In this document: one piece after another, positions 8,042-16,328 of the stretch
Layout: every line of letters begins with the position of its first letter
Numbering within the stretch: position 1 is the stretch's first letter
Source of the DNA: Verrucomicrobiota bacterium
GTDB taxonomy: Bacteria > Verrucomicrobiota > Verrucomicrobiia > Verrucomicrobiales > DEV007
NCBI GenBank assembly: GCA_030625775.1
Contig: DAOUQC010000045.1
Coordinates: 1-39,612 of the forward strand
DNA: 39,612 nt
Direction: 5' to 3'
Notes under the pieces: model-generated
What the model saw: only the letters and a program-made list of their open reading frames with translations
Databases searched by the model: none
What the model was told of the DNA's origin: nothing
Program-made: the position numbers and the translations under genes

Positions 8042-8505
8042 GTGGAACAGGCCTTGTAAGCCGGATTCTGTTTTTCCCCGAACCCGGACAAGCCGGATTC
8101 AAAAAAGGACGATCATTTATCTAAACCTGCCGGCCCGAAAGCCAGCAGCCTTCTCCACCGAAGTGAAGTGCGACTAATACCCGGACTCATCCTCGTCCAC
8201 CGAAGTTTCAGAGAGCCGGGCTGGCGGCCCGTTTGTCCTGTTATGTCTTGCACCGCATGGGGTTTGTCGTGCCTCCCCGGTTACCCGAAGGAGCGGTGAG
8301 CTCTTACCTCGCCATTTCACCCTTACTCTTTTCTGCCTAAACAAAAAGGAGCGGTTTATTTTCTGCGACACTTTCCGTCAACGGAAGCTTTCGCTACCCG
8401 CCTCCCCTGGTTTCTCAGGGCAATGCTGCCTTATGGTGTCCGGACTTTCCTCTGAATCCAACAGCCTAAACTGCGGAAACAGCGATCATCACCGACCTGT
8501 TCCAC
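8042..8505 (-). ncRNA. rnpB: RNase P RNA (bacterial type A)
   Basis: This is the catalytic RNA of RNase P, which matures tRNA 5' ends. Read on the minus strand, it shows the near-universal 5' P4 element GAGGAAAGTCCGGACACC (8452-8435). Further in are a GGTGAAA-like block and the conserved GGTAAGAGCTCACCG segment near 8310-8290. The 3' conserved element is ACAGAATCCGGCTTACAAGG (8071-8052). The ends pair as helix P1: GTGGAACAGGTC (8505-8494) with GGCCTGTTCCAC (8053-8042). The length of about 464 nt is longer than the roughly 375-400 nt of a typical type A RNA, implying an enlarged helix in the specificity domain. Directly after P1 the minus strand reads ACTTTTTATT, a U-tract inside the 3' end of the NIPSNAP gene that could support termination. 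The ends given are those of the P1 pairing. Confidence 0.95.
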
Positions 8506-8550
8506 GTGATGACTGTAGTGCCAGGGAAGCAAGAGGTAAAGGGGAAGCCT

Positions 8551-9057
8551 TCAATTCACAAAAAATGCATCCGCAATATAATAAACAATCATCGCCAGCG
8601 AAACCATAGCTTTGGCAATAATCCCTGCTCCCCCCCCAATCAATGTCCCCCAGGTCGACTTGCCCGCTGCGTTGAGTTCTTTTTTGGCAAAAATCATTTC
8701 GAAAATAAATGCCCCCAGCAGCGGCCCGATGATAAGACCAATAAAACCAAAAAATATCCCAATAATGCCTCCGGCAATCGCTCCACCTATTCCCCATTTA
8801 CTGGCTCCGAACCACTTGGCCCCGATGGCTCCGCTCAACCAATCAACGAATACAGACAATCCGAATAACAAGGTTAACACTACAAAACTCAACCAGGTCA
8901 AACCACTCTGGCTTTGCCCGAAAAGAAAATAGTGCGCCACTGCACCCAGCAAGATGAAAAATGATCCCGGCAAAATCGGCAAAAAGGTACCCACCAGTCC
9001 ACCAAACATCAAGGTGCCGACCGTGACCCACTTGATTGCCAGAATGAAAATTTCCAT
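8551..9057 (-). CDS. DUF456 family membrane protein
   Basis: A 168-residue integral membrane protein with about four to five hydrophobic segments. It starts with GGLVGTFLPILPGSFFILLGAVAHY and has a glycine-rich central hairpin, WGIGGAIAGGIIGIFFGFIG, then LIIGPLLGAFIFE. The LPILPG and GPLLGAFIFE elements are hallmarks of DUF456. The family has no established function. It lies 23 bases downstream of a nitroreductase gene on the same strand, and rnpB begins 45 bases beyond its stop, so transcription may read from this gene toward rnpB. Confidence 0.85.
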   Translation of the reverse strand: MEIFILAIKWVTVGTLMFGGLVGTFLPILPGSFFILLGAVAHYFLFGQSQSGLTWLSFVVLTLLFGLSVFVDWLSGAIGAKWFGASKWGIGGAIAGGIIGIFFGFIGLIIGPLLGAFIFEMIFAKKELNAAGKSTWGTLIGGGAGIIAKAMVSLAMIVYYIADAFFVN

Positions 9058-9080
9058 CTACTTCAGATTTTAAACTCAGT

Positions 9081-9743
9081 TTACTCTTTCCAGATAATTT
9101 TTTCTGCCACCGAACCGCGTTTGCCCTTCGGCCACTTATCGTCCTCAGCAGATTCTGCCTTTTCGTCAGACCCGGCCTCCTCCGGCCAACCGAGATAAAA
9201 AATTCCCAGACATTGATCGCGCTCCGGATCGAGCTCAATGAATTTGCTCATCTCCGCCGTGTAAACAATCGGTGGTGTCGACCAAAATGCACCCAAACCA
9301 ATCGCCGATGCAGTCAGGTGCATGTTCTGGACGGCACAAGCCACCGCCTCGATTTCCTCCACTTCGGGAATTTTCTCCGAATCCTGACGCTTCATGCCAA
9401 TGACGATTGCCACATCAGCACGCAGCGGATTGATCCCCAACTTCTCCAATTTGTCTTCGCGAAAATCTTCCTCTGCTGTTTTGAGCACATAAAGTCGCCG
9501 CAAAAATGCCGCCAAATCCTCCCGGGCTTCACCGGTAAAAACAGTGAACCGCCAAGGCTCGGTCAAAGCATGACTCGGTGCCCAATTTGCATTTTCAAGG
9601 ATTGCCGCGACAAAACGCTTGTCCACCGCACGATTGTCCATCTGCTCCGGCTTGATCGTGCGCCGACGACGAATCAAAGCCGACGCTGCGGCGAGGCGCA
9701 GAGAGGTGGGGTCAAGTGGAACATCCGGTGTATCTTCAGGCAT
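9081..9743 (-). CDS. Nitroreductase family protein (FMN-dependent, YdjA-like)
   Basis: A 220-residue protein. It opens with RRRRTIKPEQM, the basic FMN-phosphate-binding stretch of nitroreductases. ENANWAPSHALTEPWRFTVF (about residues 50-69) is the family's second signature, and GLGAFWSTPP (about 151-160) is the Gly-rich region that closes the active site. The pattern resembles small YdjA-type enzymes that act as dimers and reduce nitro or quinone compounds with NAD(P)H. The physiological substrate is unknown. The C-terminus carries an acidic and lysine-rich insert before the final VAEKIIWKE. It is in a minus-strand series between a transglutaminase-like gene and DUF456. Confidence 0.85.
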   Translation of the reverse strand: MPEDTPDVPLDPTSLRLAAASALIRRRRTIKPEQMDNRAVDKRFVAAILENANWAPSHALTEPWRFTVFTGEAREDLAAFLRRLYVLKTAEEDFREDKLEKLGINPLRADVAIVIGMKRQDSEKIPEVEEIEAVACAVQNMHLTASAIGLGAFWSTPPIVYTAEMSKFIELDPERDQCLGIFYLGWPEEAGSDEKAESAEDDKWPKGKRGSVAEKIIWKE

Positions 9744-9789
9744 AGAGCTAAGTCTTGGCCTTCAGAAGGTCTGCTGTCAAGACGCTGCG

Positions 9790-10830
9790 CTAATGTCTTT
9801 GCTGTTTTGCGGCAAACAAGTCGTGCCATAAATCCTCGGCAGAACCTTCTTTCACAACTTTGGCATCCCACGAAATACCGGGCATGAGCTTCGGTTTGGG
9901 CAGGGATTGACTGTAAGCATCCCTTGGCAATGCAGTAGCCCACACCCACGATCCTTCGCGGGTCAGAATAATAACGGTGTTGCCGAATTTGCCAAAACCA
10001 ATCGGGCCATCGTATCGCCCTGCGCCGAGATTGGGATCTACGGGAATCCAGCCATGACTTGCAAGATACACCTCGGCAATATTGTGATTAGGCTGAGCCG
10101 CTGAAATTTGATCCCTGCTACCCATATTAAAAACCCCGAGAAGCCGGGCAGGTATCGCTTGGGTTCGGCAGAGAGCTGAAAACAAACAGGCATATTCGGT
10201 GCAATCACCTATCTTTGTCTGAAGCGCCCTTTGTGCACCCAGTGGTTTTGTTTGCTCCTCAAACTTAAGTATTTTGGCCGGAAACTCATAAGCCGCCCGC
10301 GCTTTGTCCAACTCGTTTTGTAACCCGCTGAAAACCACAGCAGCCGTCTCCTTGATTTCACCGGAATCAGATTCGATCAAGTGGGATGGTTTTAAATATC
10401 GATCGAGCGCATCGCTTGTTGAGCAGCCTCGACCTTGGATGTTTTCAACCAACGAATAATCAATTGGCATCAAAAGAACCAGAAAGGTCACATCTTTCAC
10501 AACTTCCTCATTTGCAGGAACAGGGAAATCAAATTCAAGATATTCATTTGCACCATTCTTGTGCTGCCTGCGCGAAACGGGCAACACATCACTGACGGCC
10601 AGAACCGCTCGTTGCGAATGAAGATCCGGCGGCATAGTCACGCGGAATATGTAACGTGACACAGCCGTGCTGTTTGCATTTTTCACCCGGAGATGCGCAG
10701 TAAGTTTTACCAGACGCGACGGCTGATCTGGAATCAGTAATGGTGCAGCCAATTTTGATCTGTCTGCGGCATGCGATACCACGGACAAAGCCAAAACACC
10801 GATGACGTATATGAAAACAGTGCGTGTCAT
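9790..10830 (-). CDS. Exported transglutaminase-like (cysteine protease fold) protein
   Basis: A 346-residue protein with a signal peptide (MTRTVFIYVIGVLALSVV, cleavage near SHAADRS). The C-terminal half is a transglutaminase-like domain with a visible triad: Cys210 in GDCTEYACLF, a His in PNHNIAEVYL and an Asp in IPVDPNLG. Such domains hydrolyse or crosslink peptides in the periplasm. The N-terminal half (about 25-150) looks like a beta-rich domain. The open frame continues to a TTG at 10911 that overlaps the stop of the upstream decarboxylase gene, but those extra 27 residues would precede the signal peptide, so ATG 10830 is chosen. No ribosome binding site is obvious. It lies in the same minus-strand run as rapA and the decarboxylase gene. 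Confidence 0.8.
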   Translation of the reverse strand: MTRTVFIYVIGVLALSVVSHAADRSKLAAPLLIPDQPSRLVKLTAHLRVKNANSTAVSRYIFRVTMPPDLHSQRAVLAVSDVLPVSRRQHKNGANEYLEFDFPVPANEEVVKDVTFLVLLMPIDYSLVENIQGRGCSTSDALDRYLKPSHLIESDSGEIKETAAVVFSGLQNELDKARAAYEFPAKILKFEEQTKPLGAQRALQTKIGDCTEYACLFSALCRTQAIPARLLGVFNMGSRDQISAAQPNHNIAEVYLASHGWIPVDPNLGAGRYDGPIGFGKFGNTVIILTREGSWVWATALPRDAYSQSLPKPKLMPGISWDAKVVKEGSAEDLWHDLFAAKQQRH

Positions 10831-10907
10831 TTTACAATTCGGAAGAAGCCCGTCGATGCTGCCCCAGACTCCTATATTTACGAAGCACAGAAAAGAAAAA
10901 TTTGGAA

Positions 10908-12437
10908 TCAAGCCATCTCACGTCCAGCGCAAGCCACCAATTCCGGCAAAGCTTCAATCTCGTTCAAAGTCGTTCGGAAATTCACAATACAGGCCCGTAA
11001 GGCAAAACGTCCGTCAACCACCGCATTCGACAAATACACCTTGCCGTCGGATTGAAGCCTCTTCAGCAATTCTCGATTCAACTCATTCAACCATTCATCC
11101 CGATCCTCCACTCCATCGGGAACAGTTTCAGGCACGTAACGAAAAGTAGTGATACTCAAACTCTGGGTGAGCGCCTCCAGATTGGGATGTACGCCAACAC
11201 GATCATAAAGTGCTTTTGCCAGAGCAATATCATCGCGGATCATGCGAACGTAGCCTTCACGCCCTGCCTGGCGCCACGCCATCCACACCTTCAAAGCGCG
11301 GAAGCCGCGTGAATTTTGCAAGCCCAGCTCGTAATAATTGATTGTCGCATTTTCATCCGGATTTTCACCGTCTTCATCCTGATCAAAAAGATAATAGTCC
11401 GGATGAAAACTGAAGGCATCAATCAAGTTTTGTGGATTGCGCACTAAAGTGCAACCTGCCTCCAGGGGAGTGTATAGCCACTTGTGTGGATCCAGGGCAA
11501 TCGAATCCGCCTGTGCCAAAGCGCGGAGATCCACGGACGCTTCGGGCAACATCGCGGCAAAAGCCCCATAAGCTCCATCGACATGAAACCATAAATCGTT
11601 AGCTCGGCAAATGCGTCCGATGGCCTCCAGGGGATCAACCGTGCCAGTGCTGACCGTGCCCGCTGATGCCACCACCAGAAAAGGTTGGTGACCGGCCTGG
11701 CGATCTTCAGCTATTTTCCCTTCGAGTTCCACCAGATCCATTTTCTGCTCACCATCAACAGCAACCCACGTGATCGCATCCGTGCCCAAACCAAAGAGAT
11801 CCGCTGCTTTTTGAACCCATGTATGAGTTTCCCTTGAAGCATAGAGACGCATACCCTGCTCTCCACCGCGTGCCCCTTTACCACGAATATCCCACTTGGC
11901 CTTCGCTTTTCTGGCAGCAAGAAATCCAACAAAATTAGCCATGTTGCCTCCACTGACCAGCAAACCTCCGTAACCTTCCGCGCAGCCAACAGACTCACGA
12001 ATCCACTCAATCGTTTGCTTTTCTATCTCGGTGGCAACCGGGGACAAGGCCCAGGCCCCCACATTGGCATTAACAGCTGCAGCCAGTAAATCCCCCAGAG
12101 CACCAATCGGCGCAGCTGATGAAGTAACATAAGCCATGAAATTCGGATGACCGTTAAAAAGCGAATGGTCAAAAAGCAAACCCGTTGCCTCATCCAGAAT
12201 TTCTGTAGCAGGAACACCTTTTTCCGGCAAAGAGCCCCCTCCCAAAACCGACCTGACCTCAGTCACCGTTTCATCGGGGTTTACCGGACGCGAAGGCAAG
12301 GATTCCAGGAATCCGGCAATCCGGTCAACCATCTGGTATCCGAGCTTGCGGAACTCATCAGGCCCCATGTCGAGTGCTGCCTCACGCGACCCAAGGCCGC
12401 CATCATCTATTTTTTCACTGTCATTCTCCAGGCTCAT
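10908..12437 (-). CDS. Group II pyridoxal-dependent amino acid decarboxylase (AADC-like)
   Basis: A 509-residue PLP enzyme. Key elements are LLVSGGNMANFVGFLAAR (phosphate-binding region), FHVDGAYGAFAAM (Asp that holds the pyridine nitrogen) and ALDPHKWLYTPLEAG with the Schiff-base Lys319. The N-terminus (FRKLGYQMVDRIAGFLESL) matches aromatic-L-amino-acid decarboxylases and related glutamate or tyrosine decarboxylases. The product would be an amine plus CO2, in the cytoplasm. Substrate choice cannot be read from the sequence by eye. Its ATG overlaps the rapA stop by four bases (ATGA), so it is translationally coupled to rapA. It is followed by the transglutaminase-like gene. Confidence 0.88.
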   Translation of the reverse strand: MSLENDSEKIDDGGLGSREAALDMGPDEFRKLGYQMVDRIAGFLESLPSRPVNPDETVTEVRSVLGGGSLPEKGVPATEILDEATGLLFDHSLFNGHPNFMAYVTSSAAPIGALGDLLAAAVNANVGAWALSPVATEIEKQTIEWIRESVGCAEGYGGLLVSGGNMANFVGFLAARKAKAKWDIRGKGARGGEQGMRLYASRETHTWVQKAADLFGLGTDAITWVAVDGEQKMDLVELEGKIAEDRQAGHQPFLVVASAGTVSTGTVDPLEAIGRICRANDLWFHVDGAYGAFAAMLPEASVDLRALAQADSIALDPHKWLYTPLEAGCTLVRNPQNLIDAFSFHPDYYLFDQDEDGENPDENATINYYELGLQNSRGFRALKVWMAWRQAGREGYVRMIRDDIALAKALYDRVGVHPNLEALTQSLSITTFRYVPETVPDGVEDRDEWLNELNRELLKRLQSDGKVYLSNAVVDGRFALRACIVNFRTTLNEIEALPELVACAGREMA

Positions 12438-15223
12438 GTGCCCGGGGTGGCCAGAATCATCCTCACCGAATCCATTCGCAGGACGGCTTCCTGCAAATGT
12501 TTTTTCAAGGCATCCCTCTCCTCAACAGCCATGATGATCTCCGACTCCCTGACCGGATGACCCATTTTTTGCAATTTTTTCAGACGATCAATTTCGCCGT
12601 CGAGCTGCTTTTCCATTTCAGCAACGGCTTCGCAGCGTACATCGGCCGCATTTTTTTCCGCCAGATCCTTCGCTGCTTCAATCATTTTCGGCAAGGTGCC
12701 TTTCAAGGCCTTGGATTTTTTCTGCAGCCAATCAGTAGGCCCCTCTTTCGAACGCCGAATCATCTCAGGCACAAACACCTTTGACCGGTCACGCAACTGG
12801 TGATCTACCAGCGCCCTCACCGGCTGCGAAGGAAGAAAACGATCCGCATGAAATTTTTCCGGAGCCACACATTCCAACACACAAACAATATCCAGCAACA
12901 ACGCTTGCTCGGGCGCCGCTTCGATTCGCCCGAATGACGCATTACCACGTTCAGAGCCCAACAACACATCGATCGCGCTGGTCACCATCGGGTGATCCCA
13001 GGTGAACAATACAATATCTTCACGGGCCAACGCCACCTCCCGGTCAAAGGTCAGAGAAATCCCCTCTTCCGGCAAACCTGGAAAAGCCTCCGGCGAAAAC
13101 AGGTGCTCGGGGGAAATCGTATAAGAATGATCATCCAAATCCTCCACCGTCACTCCAAAATGATCGAACAGGCGCAACATAAAACGCTGCAGCCCACGCT
13201 CATCGTCCAAAGCCTCGATTTCCTCCGCCAACTCTTCTCCACGTATCTTGTCAAAGGAACTAATCTCCAAAAGATGATCCCTGCCCAGCTCCAATTCGTG
13301 ATCGACCTTTTCCTTGAAAGCCTTACCGCGATCAAGCAAATCCGGCAACTTGGCTTTCCAATCCTTGTCAGCCAACAGCTGCTTCAACTCATCCTGATAT
13401 TCCCTCTGAATGGCACTTGACCCATGCAAGGTGTGTTCAAAGGCTCCCAAACCTTCGTGATACCACCGGGCCAGCATCTCCCCCACGCTATCCGTCAAAT
13501 AGGGCACGTGAATATGAATATCCGCCTCTTGGCCAATGCGGTCCAAACGACCAATGCGTTGTTCGAGCAATGCGGGATCGTCCGGCAAATCAAACAAAAC
13601 CAGGTGATGGGCAAACTGGAAATTCCGCCCCTCACTGCCGATCTCCGAGCAAATCAAAATACGTGCGCCATCCTCATCGGCAAACCAGGCCGCATTGCGG
13701 TCGCGCTGCAACAAAGTCAGGCCCTCGTGAAATACCGCTGCCATCGCGCTGATATGCTCACGCAGGACTTCTTCGATTTTTTCTGCCATCTGCCGACTGT
13801 GACAAATCAGCAGGAATTTTTCATCTGGATTATCACCTAATAAAGTGGACAACCAAAGGATTTTGTCAGCAGTTTCATCGCTGTCAGGTTTTGCAACCAG
13901 TGGCCAAAGGTGCGCCTGACGTTCAGGGAACCCCTCCAGAACCTTACGTCGATTGCGGAACATTACTCGTCCCGTTCCGTATAAATCGACCAGAGAAGCG
14001 GTCAACTCATTACGAATTTCCCCGCCCTCATCCTCAGCCAGTTTTTCCAGCACCTCCGCACCGAGCATTTTTCCCAACAGTTTCTCTTCCGGTTTTTTCA
14101 GCTTTTCACCCGAGCGTAAACTGTCAGCCAACTGTGACACTTCCTGATAGTGATCGGATTCCTCGATAAACTCAGCCAGGTTAGAAAAACGATCTGGATC
14201 CAACAGGCGCAACCGCGCAAAGTGCCCCTCGCGCCCCAGTTGTTCCGGCGTTGCCGTCAGCAACAATAATCCCGGGGTTTCCACCGCAATCGCCGCCACC
14301 GCTTCATAGGCCGGACTCGCCTCTTCCGGACTCCACTCCAGATGGTGCGCCTCATCCACGATCAGCATATCCCAACTTCCCTCCGCCGCCTGCATGGCCC
14401 GCTCTGGATTATCCGCTAGCCACGAAGTGCCGCAAATCACCAGTTGATCATCAAAAAACGGATTATCCGAGTCCTCGCCTGCTTCAATCGACAACGCACG
14501 CTCTTCGTCATAGATCGAAAATGACATCTGAAAACGGCGATACAGCTCAACAAACCACTGATTGATCAGCGCATCGGGCACCAGAATCAAAATTCGGCTC
14601 GCACGGCCACTCTGGTTCAAACGGTGCAGAATCAGACAAGCTTCGATTGTTTTGCCCAGGCCCACCTCATCCGCCAGCAAGACCCGGGGAGCAAATCGAG
14701 AAGCCACTTCATTCGCTATATACAGCTGGTGAGGAATCAAGGAGATACGTCCACCCACCAAACCCCTCACTTTGCGCGAACGAGCTTCGTGTTTGTAACG
14801 CCTCGCCGCCTGGCGCAATTTCCAGGTTCTCGGCTCATCCACATGACCGGCCAACAGGCGAGCCTCCGGTTTTTGAAAACTGATTTTATCGGAAAGCTCG
14901 CTTTCCGGCAGTTCCTTGCCGTCCGCATCGATGTATATCAAACGCCCCTCGTCATTGCGAACATCGACCACCACGGAAGCTTCATCCGCCTGATTACGAA
15001 CGGTGTCCCCCACCGAAAACTCCACCCGGCGCAGGGGAGCACTGCGGGCGGCATAAGTCAGGGTCTGGTCACTTGCCGGAAAAATCACCTGCACCCTTTG
15101 AGTTCCGGCAGCAATGATCAAGCCCAGCCCCAACTCCGGCTGCATTTCACTGATCCAACGCTGACCGGGTGCAAAATCACTGGGGTTTGATGAAGCAATT
15201 TGATGACGGGATGGGCGAGACAT
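12434..15223 (-). CDS. rapA: RapA-like RNA polymerase-associated SNF2 helicase
   Basis: A 929-residue SWI2/SNF2 ATPase. From the chosen start the order is an N-terminal Tudor-like region (FAPGQRWISEM...), Walker A LLADEVGLGKT (about 182-192), the DEAHH box (about 290-294), and a helicase C-terminal domain with EGRNFQFA and QRIGRLDRIGQ (motif VI). A long C-terminal region matching RapA's interlock completes it. RapA recycles stalled RNA polymerase after transcription. Length is close to E. coli RapA (968 residues). The open frame begins at 15310, but the extra 29 residues are not conserved-looking; MSRPSRHQIASSNPSDFAPG at 15223 aligns with known N-termini. It heads the minus-strand series rapA, decarboxylase, transglutaminase, nitroreductase and DUF456. 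Confidence 0.88.
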   Translation of the reverse strand: MSRPSRHQIASSNPSDFAPGQRWISEMQPELGLGLIIAAGTQRVQVIFPASDQTLTYAARSAPLRRVEFSVGDTVRNQADEASVVVDVRNDEGRLIYIDADGKELPESELSDKISFQKPEARLLAGHVDEPRTWKLRQAARRYKHEARSRKVRGLVGGRISLIPHQLYIANEVASRFAPRVLLADEVGLGKTIEACLILHRLNQSGRASRILILVPDALINQWFVELYRRFQMSFSIYDEERALSIEAGEDSDNPFFDDQLVICGTSWLADNPERAMQAAEGSWDMLIVDEAHHLEWSPEEASPAYEAVAAIAVETPGLLLLTATPEQLGREGHFARLRLLDPDRFSNLAEFIEESDHYQEVSQLADSLRSGEKLKKPEEKLLGKMLGAEVLEKLAEDEGGEIRNELTASLVDLYGTGRVMFRNRRKVLEGFPERQAHLWPLVAKPDSDETADKILWLSTLLGDNPDEKFLLICHSRQMAEKIEEVLREHISAMAAVFHEGLTLLQRDRNAAWFADEDGARILICSEIGSEGRNFQFAHHLVLFDLPDDPALLEQRIGRLDRIGQEADIHIHVPYLTDSVGEMLARWYHEGLGAFEHTLHGSSAIQREYQDELKQLLADKDWKAKLPDLLDRGKAFKEKVDHELELGRDHLLEISSFDKIRGEELAEEIEALDDERGLQRFMLRLFDHFGVTVEDLDDHSYTISPEHLFSPEAFPGLPEEGISLTFDREVALAREDIVLFTWDHPMVTSAIDVLLGSERGNASFGRIEAAPEQALLLDIVCVLECVAPEKFHADRFLPSQPVRALVDHQLRDRSKVFVPEMIRRSKEGPTDWLQKKSKALKGTLPKMIEAAKDLAEKNAADVRCEAVAEMEKQLDGEIDRLKKLQKMGHPVRESEIIMAVEERDALKKHLQEAVLRMDSVRMILATPGT

Positions 15224-15428
15224 TTTGAGCAATAAAGAAAAAATAGGAACGATCAATAGACGCAATCCAACACCAGCTTTGACCGCTAACAGAGAATGCC
15301 TCTGCTTCAAGAAAAATCAACCGTTCTTCATCTGTGAATGGTTCTCTGCAGACAATTCACAACAAAAAACGCAGAATCATCCAGCTCGGCTTGAGAGATG
15401 CCCAAGGAAACCTTATACTGCATGCATT

Positions 15429-15875
15429 ATGTCAGAGCATCGAGCAAATCTCACTTGGACCCGTGGCGACAACGGGTTCGGTTATAAGGAATTCTCCCGC
15501 GATCACCGCTGGGATTTTCCCTCCAACACTCAATTCCTGAATGCATCGGCCGCACCGAAATATCTTGGCAGTGAGGACTGCGTGGATCCGGAAGAGGCCT
15601 ACGTTGCTGCCCTGGCCAGCTGCCATATGCTCACCTTTCTTGCCGTCGCTTCGATGTCCGGCTATGTGGTGGATTCTTATCAGGACTCCGCTGTAGGTCG
15701 GCTCTCTCCCAATGATAATAAAAAAATGGTTATAAGCAGAGTTAGCCTTAGCCCTGTCATCAAATTCTCCGACGAAAAAACTCCTGATGCCGGGCAATTG
15801 GAACAGTTACACCAAAAGGCCCACCACGAATGTTTTCTCGCCAACTCGGTGAAAACAGAAATTGTGTGGCAATAG
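15429..15875 (+). CDS. OsmC/Ohr-family peroxiredoxin-like protein
   Basis: A 148-residue protein. Residues 54-70 (PEEAYVAALASCHMLTF) contain Cys65 and the C-terminal region KAHHECFLANSV contains Cys135, the two positions used by OsmC/Ohr enzymes to reduce organic hydroperoxides. The basic, aromatic N-terminus (HRANLTWTRGDNGFGYKEFSRDH) fits the OsmC side of the family. It should act in the cytoplasm as a thiol peroxidase. The open frame extends to 15225, but the upstream 68 codons lack any domain character, so ATG 15429 is preferred. It sits 9 bases before a small unknown gene, with which it probably forms an operon, and is divergent from rapA. Confidence 0.82.
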   Translation: MSEHRANLTWTRGDNGFGYKEFSRDHRWDFPSNTQFLNASAAPKYLGSEDCVDPEEAYVAALASCHMLTFLAVASMSGYVVDSYQDSAVGRLSPNDNKKMVISRVSLSPVIKFSDEKTPDAGQLEQLHQKAHHECFLANSVKTEIVWQ

Positions 15876-15884
15876 CTGAATACC

Positions 15885-16241
15885 ATGACACCACTAGCCC
15901 TCCTCCAAGCCGAATGTGAGTCCAGCGATGACTGGCTGCAGCTGCAAAACCTTCTCTCGCAGCTCGATAGAATTACTCTGGATCCAGCTCTCAAAAAACT
16001 TTTCGAACAAGTGGATCAAAGTGATTATTCGCTCTCGGATTGGATTAAAGCACTGCTAATCTTTGATCAATGGCTGGATGATAAGAAAATTCAAGGGCGC
16101 CCTGTGGCAAGCATGCTCAGCTATATCCACTGTTGCACGCTCACCTTGTCCGACAATCTCGCCCCACCCGATCTGGCCCGGCTCACCAACGAAATGCTTA
16201 AGTTGTATGGCTTTGATGCGGCAAGTGAGAGCACGACATAG
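15885..16241 (+). CDS. Small acidic helical protein of unknown function
   Basis: A 118-residue protein that I do not recognise. It is mostly helical and acidic, with leucine-rich amphipathic stretches (LLQAECESSDDWLQLQNLLS, WIKALLIFDQWLDDKK), and has no signal peptide or membrane segment. It begins 9 bases after the OsmC stop, and both are followed by a gap with an intergenic repeat, so co-expression with the OsmC-like enzyme is the only functional clue. Its coding character is supported by length, amino acid composition and tight spacing, not by homology. Confidence 0.6.
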   Translation: MTPLALLQAECESSDDWLQLQNLLSQLDRITLDPALKKLFEQVDQSDYSLSDWIKALLIFDQWLDDKKIQGRPVASMLSYIHCCTLTLSDNLAPPDLARLTNEMLKLYGFDAASESTT

Positions 16242-16271
16242 CATCACGCAAAGGTGCTGAAAGCTCTTCGC

Positions 16272-16308
16272 CAATCGCAATCGATTGCGAAAAACGATAG
16301 CGATACCG
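16272..16308. repeat. Dispersed intergenic repeat, copy 1
   Basis: This 37-base stretch matches 32454-32490 at 28 of 37 positions without gaps; both contain ATCGATT and CGAAAA at the same offset. It overlaps a 16-bp perfect palindrome at 16275-16290 whose left half is TCGCAATC. It lies between the stops of the small acidic protein gene and the pseudokinase gene. The role is unknown; it could be a terminator-like or REP-like element. Confidence 0.45.
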
Positions 16309-16328
16309 CTGGCAATTGAAAAAATCTG

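Noticed and set aside
8174-8371. 65-codon minus-strand open frame
   Set aside because: It lies inside the structured RNase P RNA, so coding is not expected.
12434-15310. Longer rapA start at 15310
   Set aside because: The extra 29 residues precede the conserved RapA N-terminus and have no similarity to it; ATG 15223 gives normal length.
16275-16290. 16-bp perfect palindrome as a bidirectional terminator
   Set aside because: There is no U-tract after the stem on either transcript, and a stem this short leaves few pairs once a loop is allowed. It is better treated as part of the dispersed repeat.
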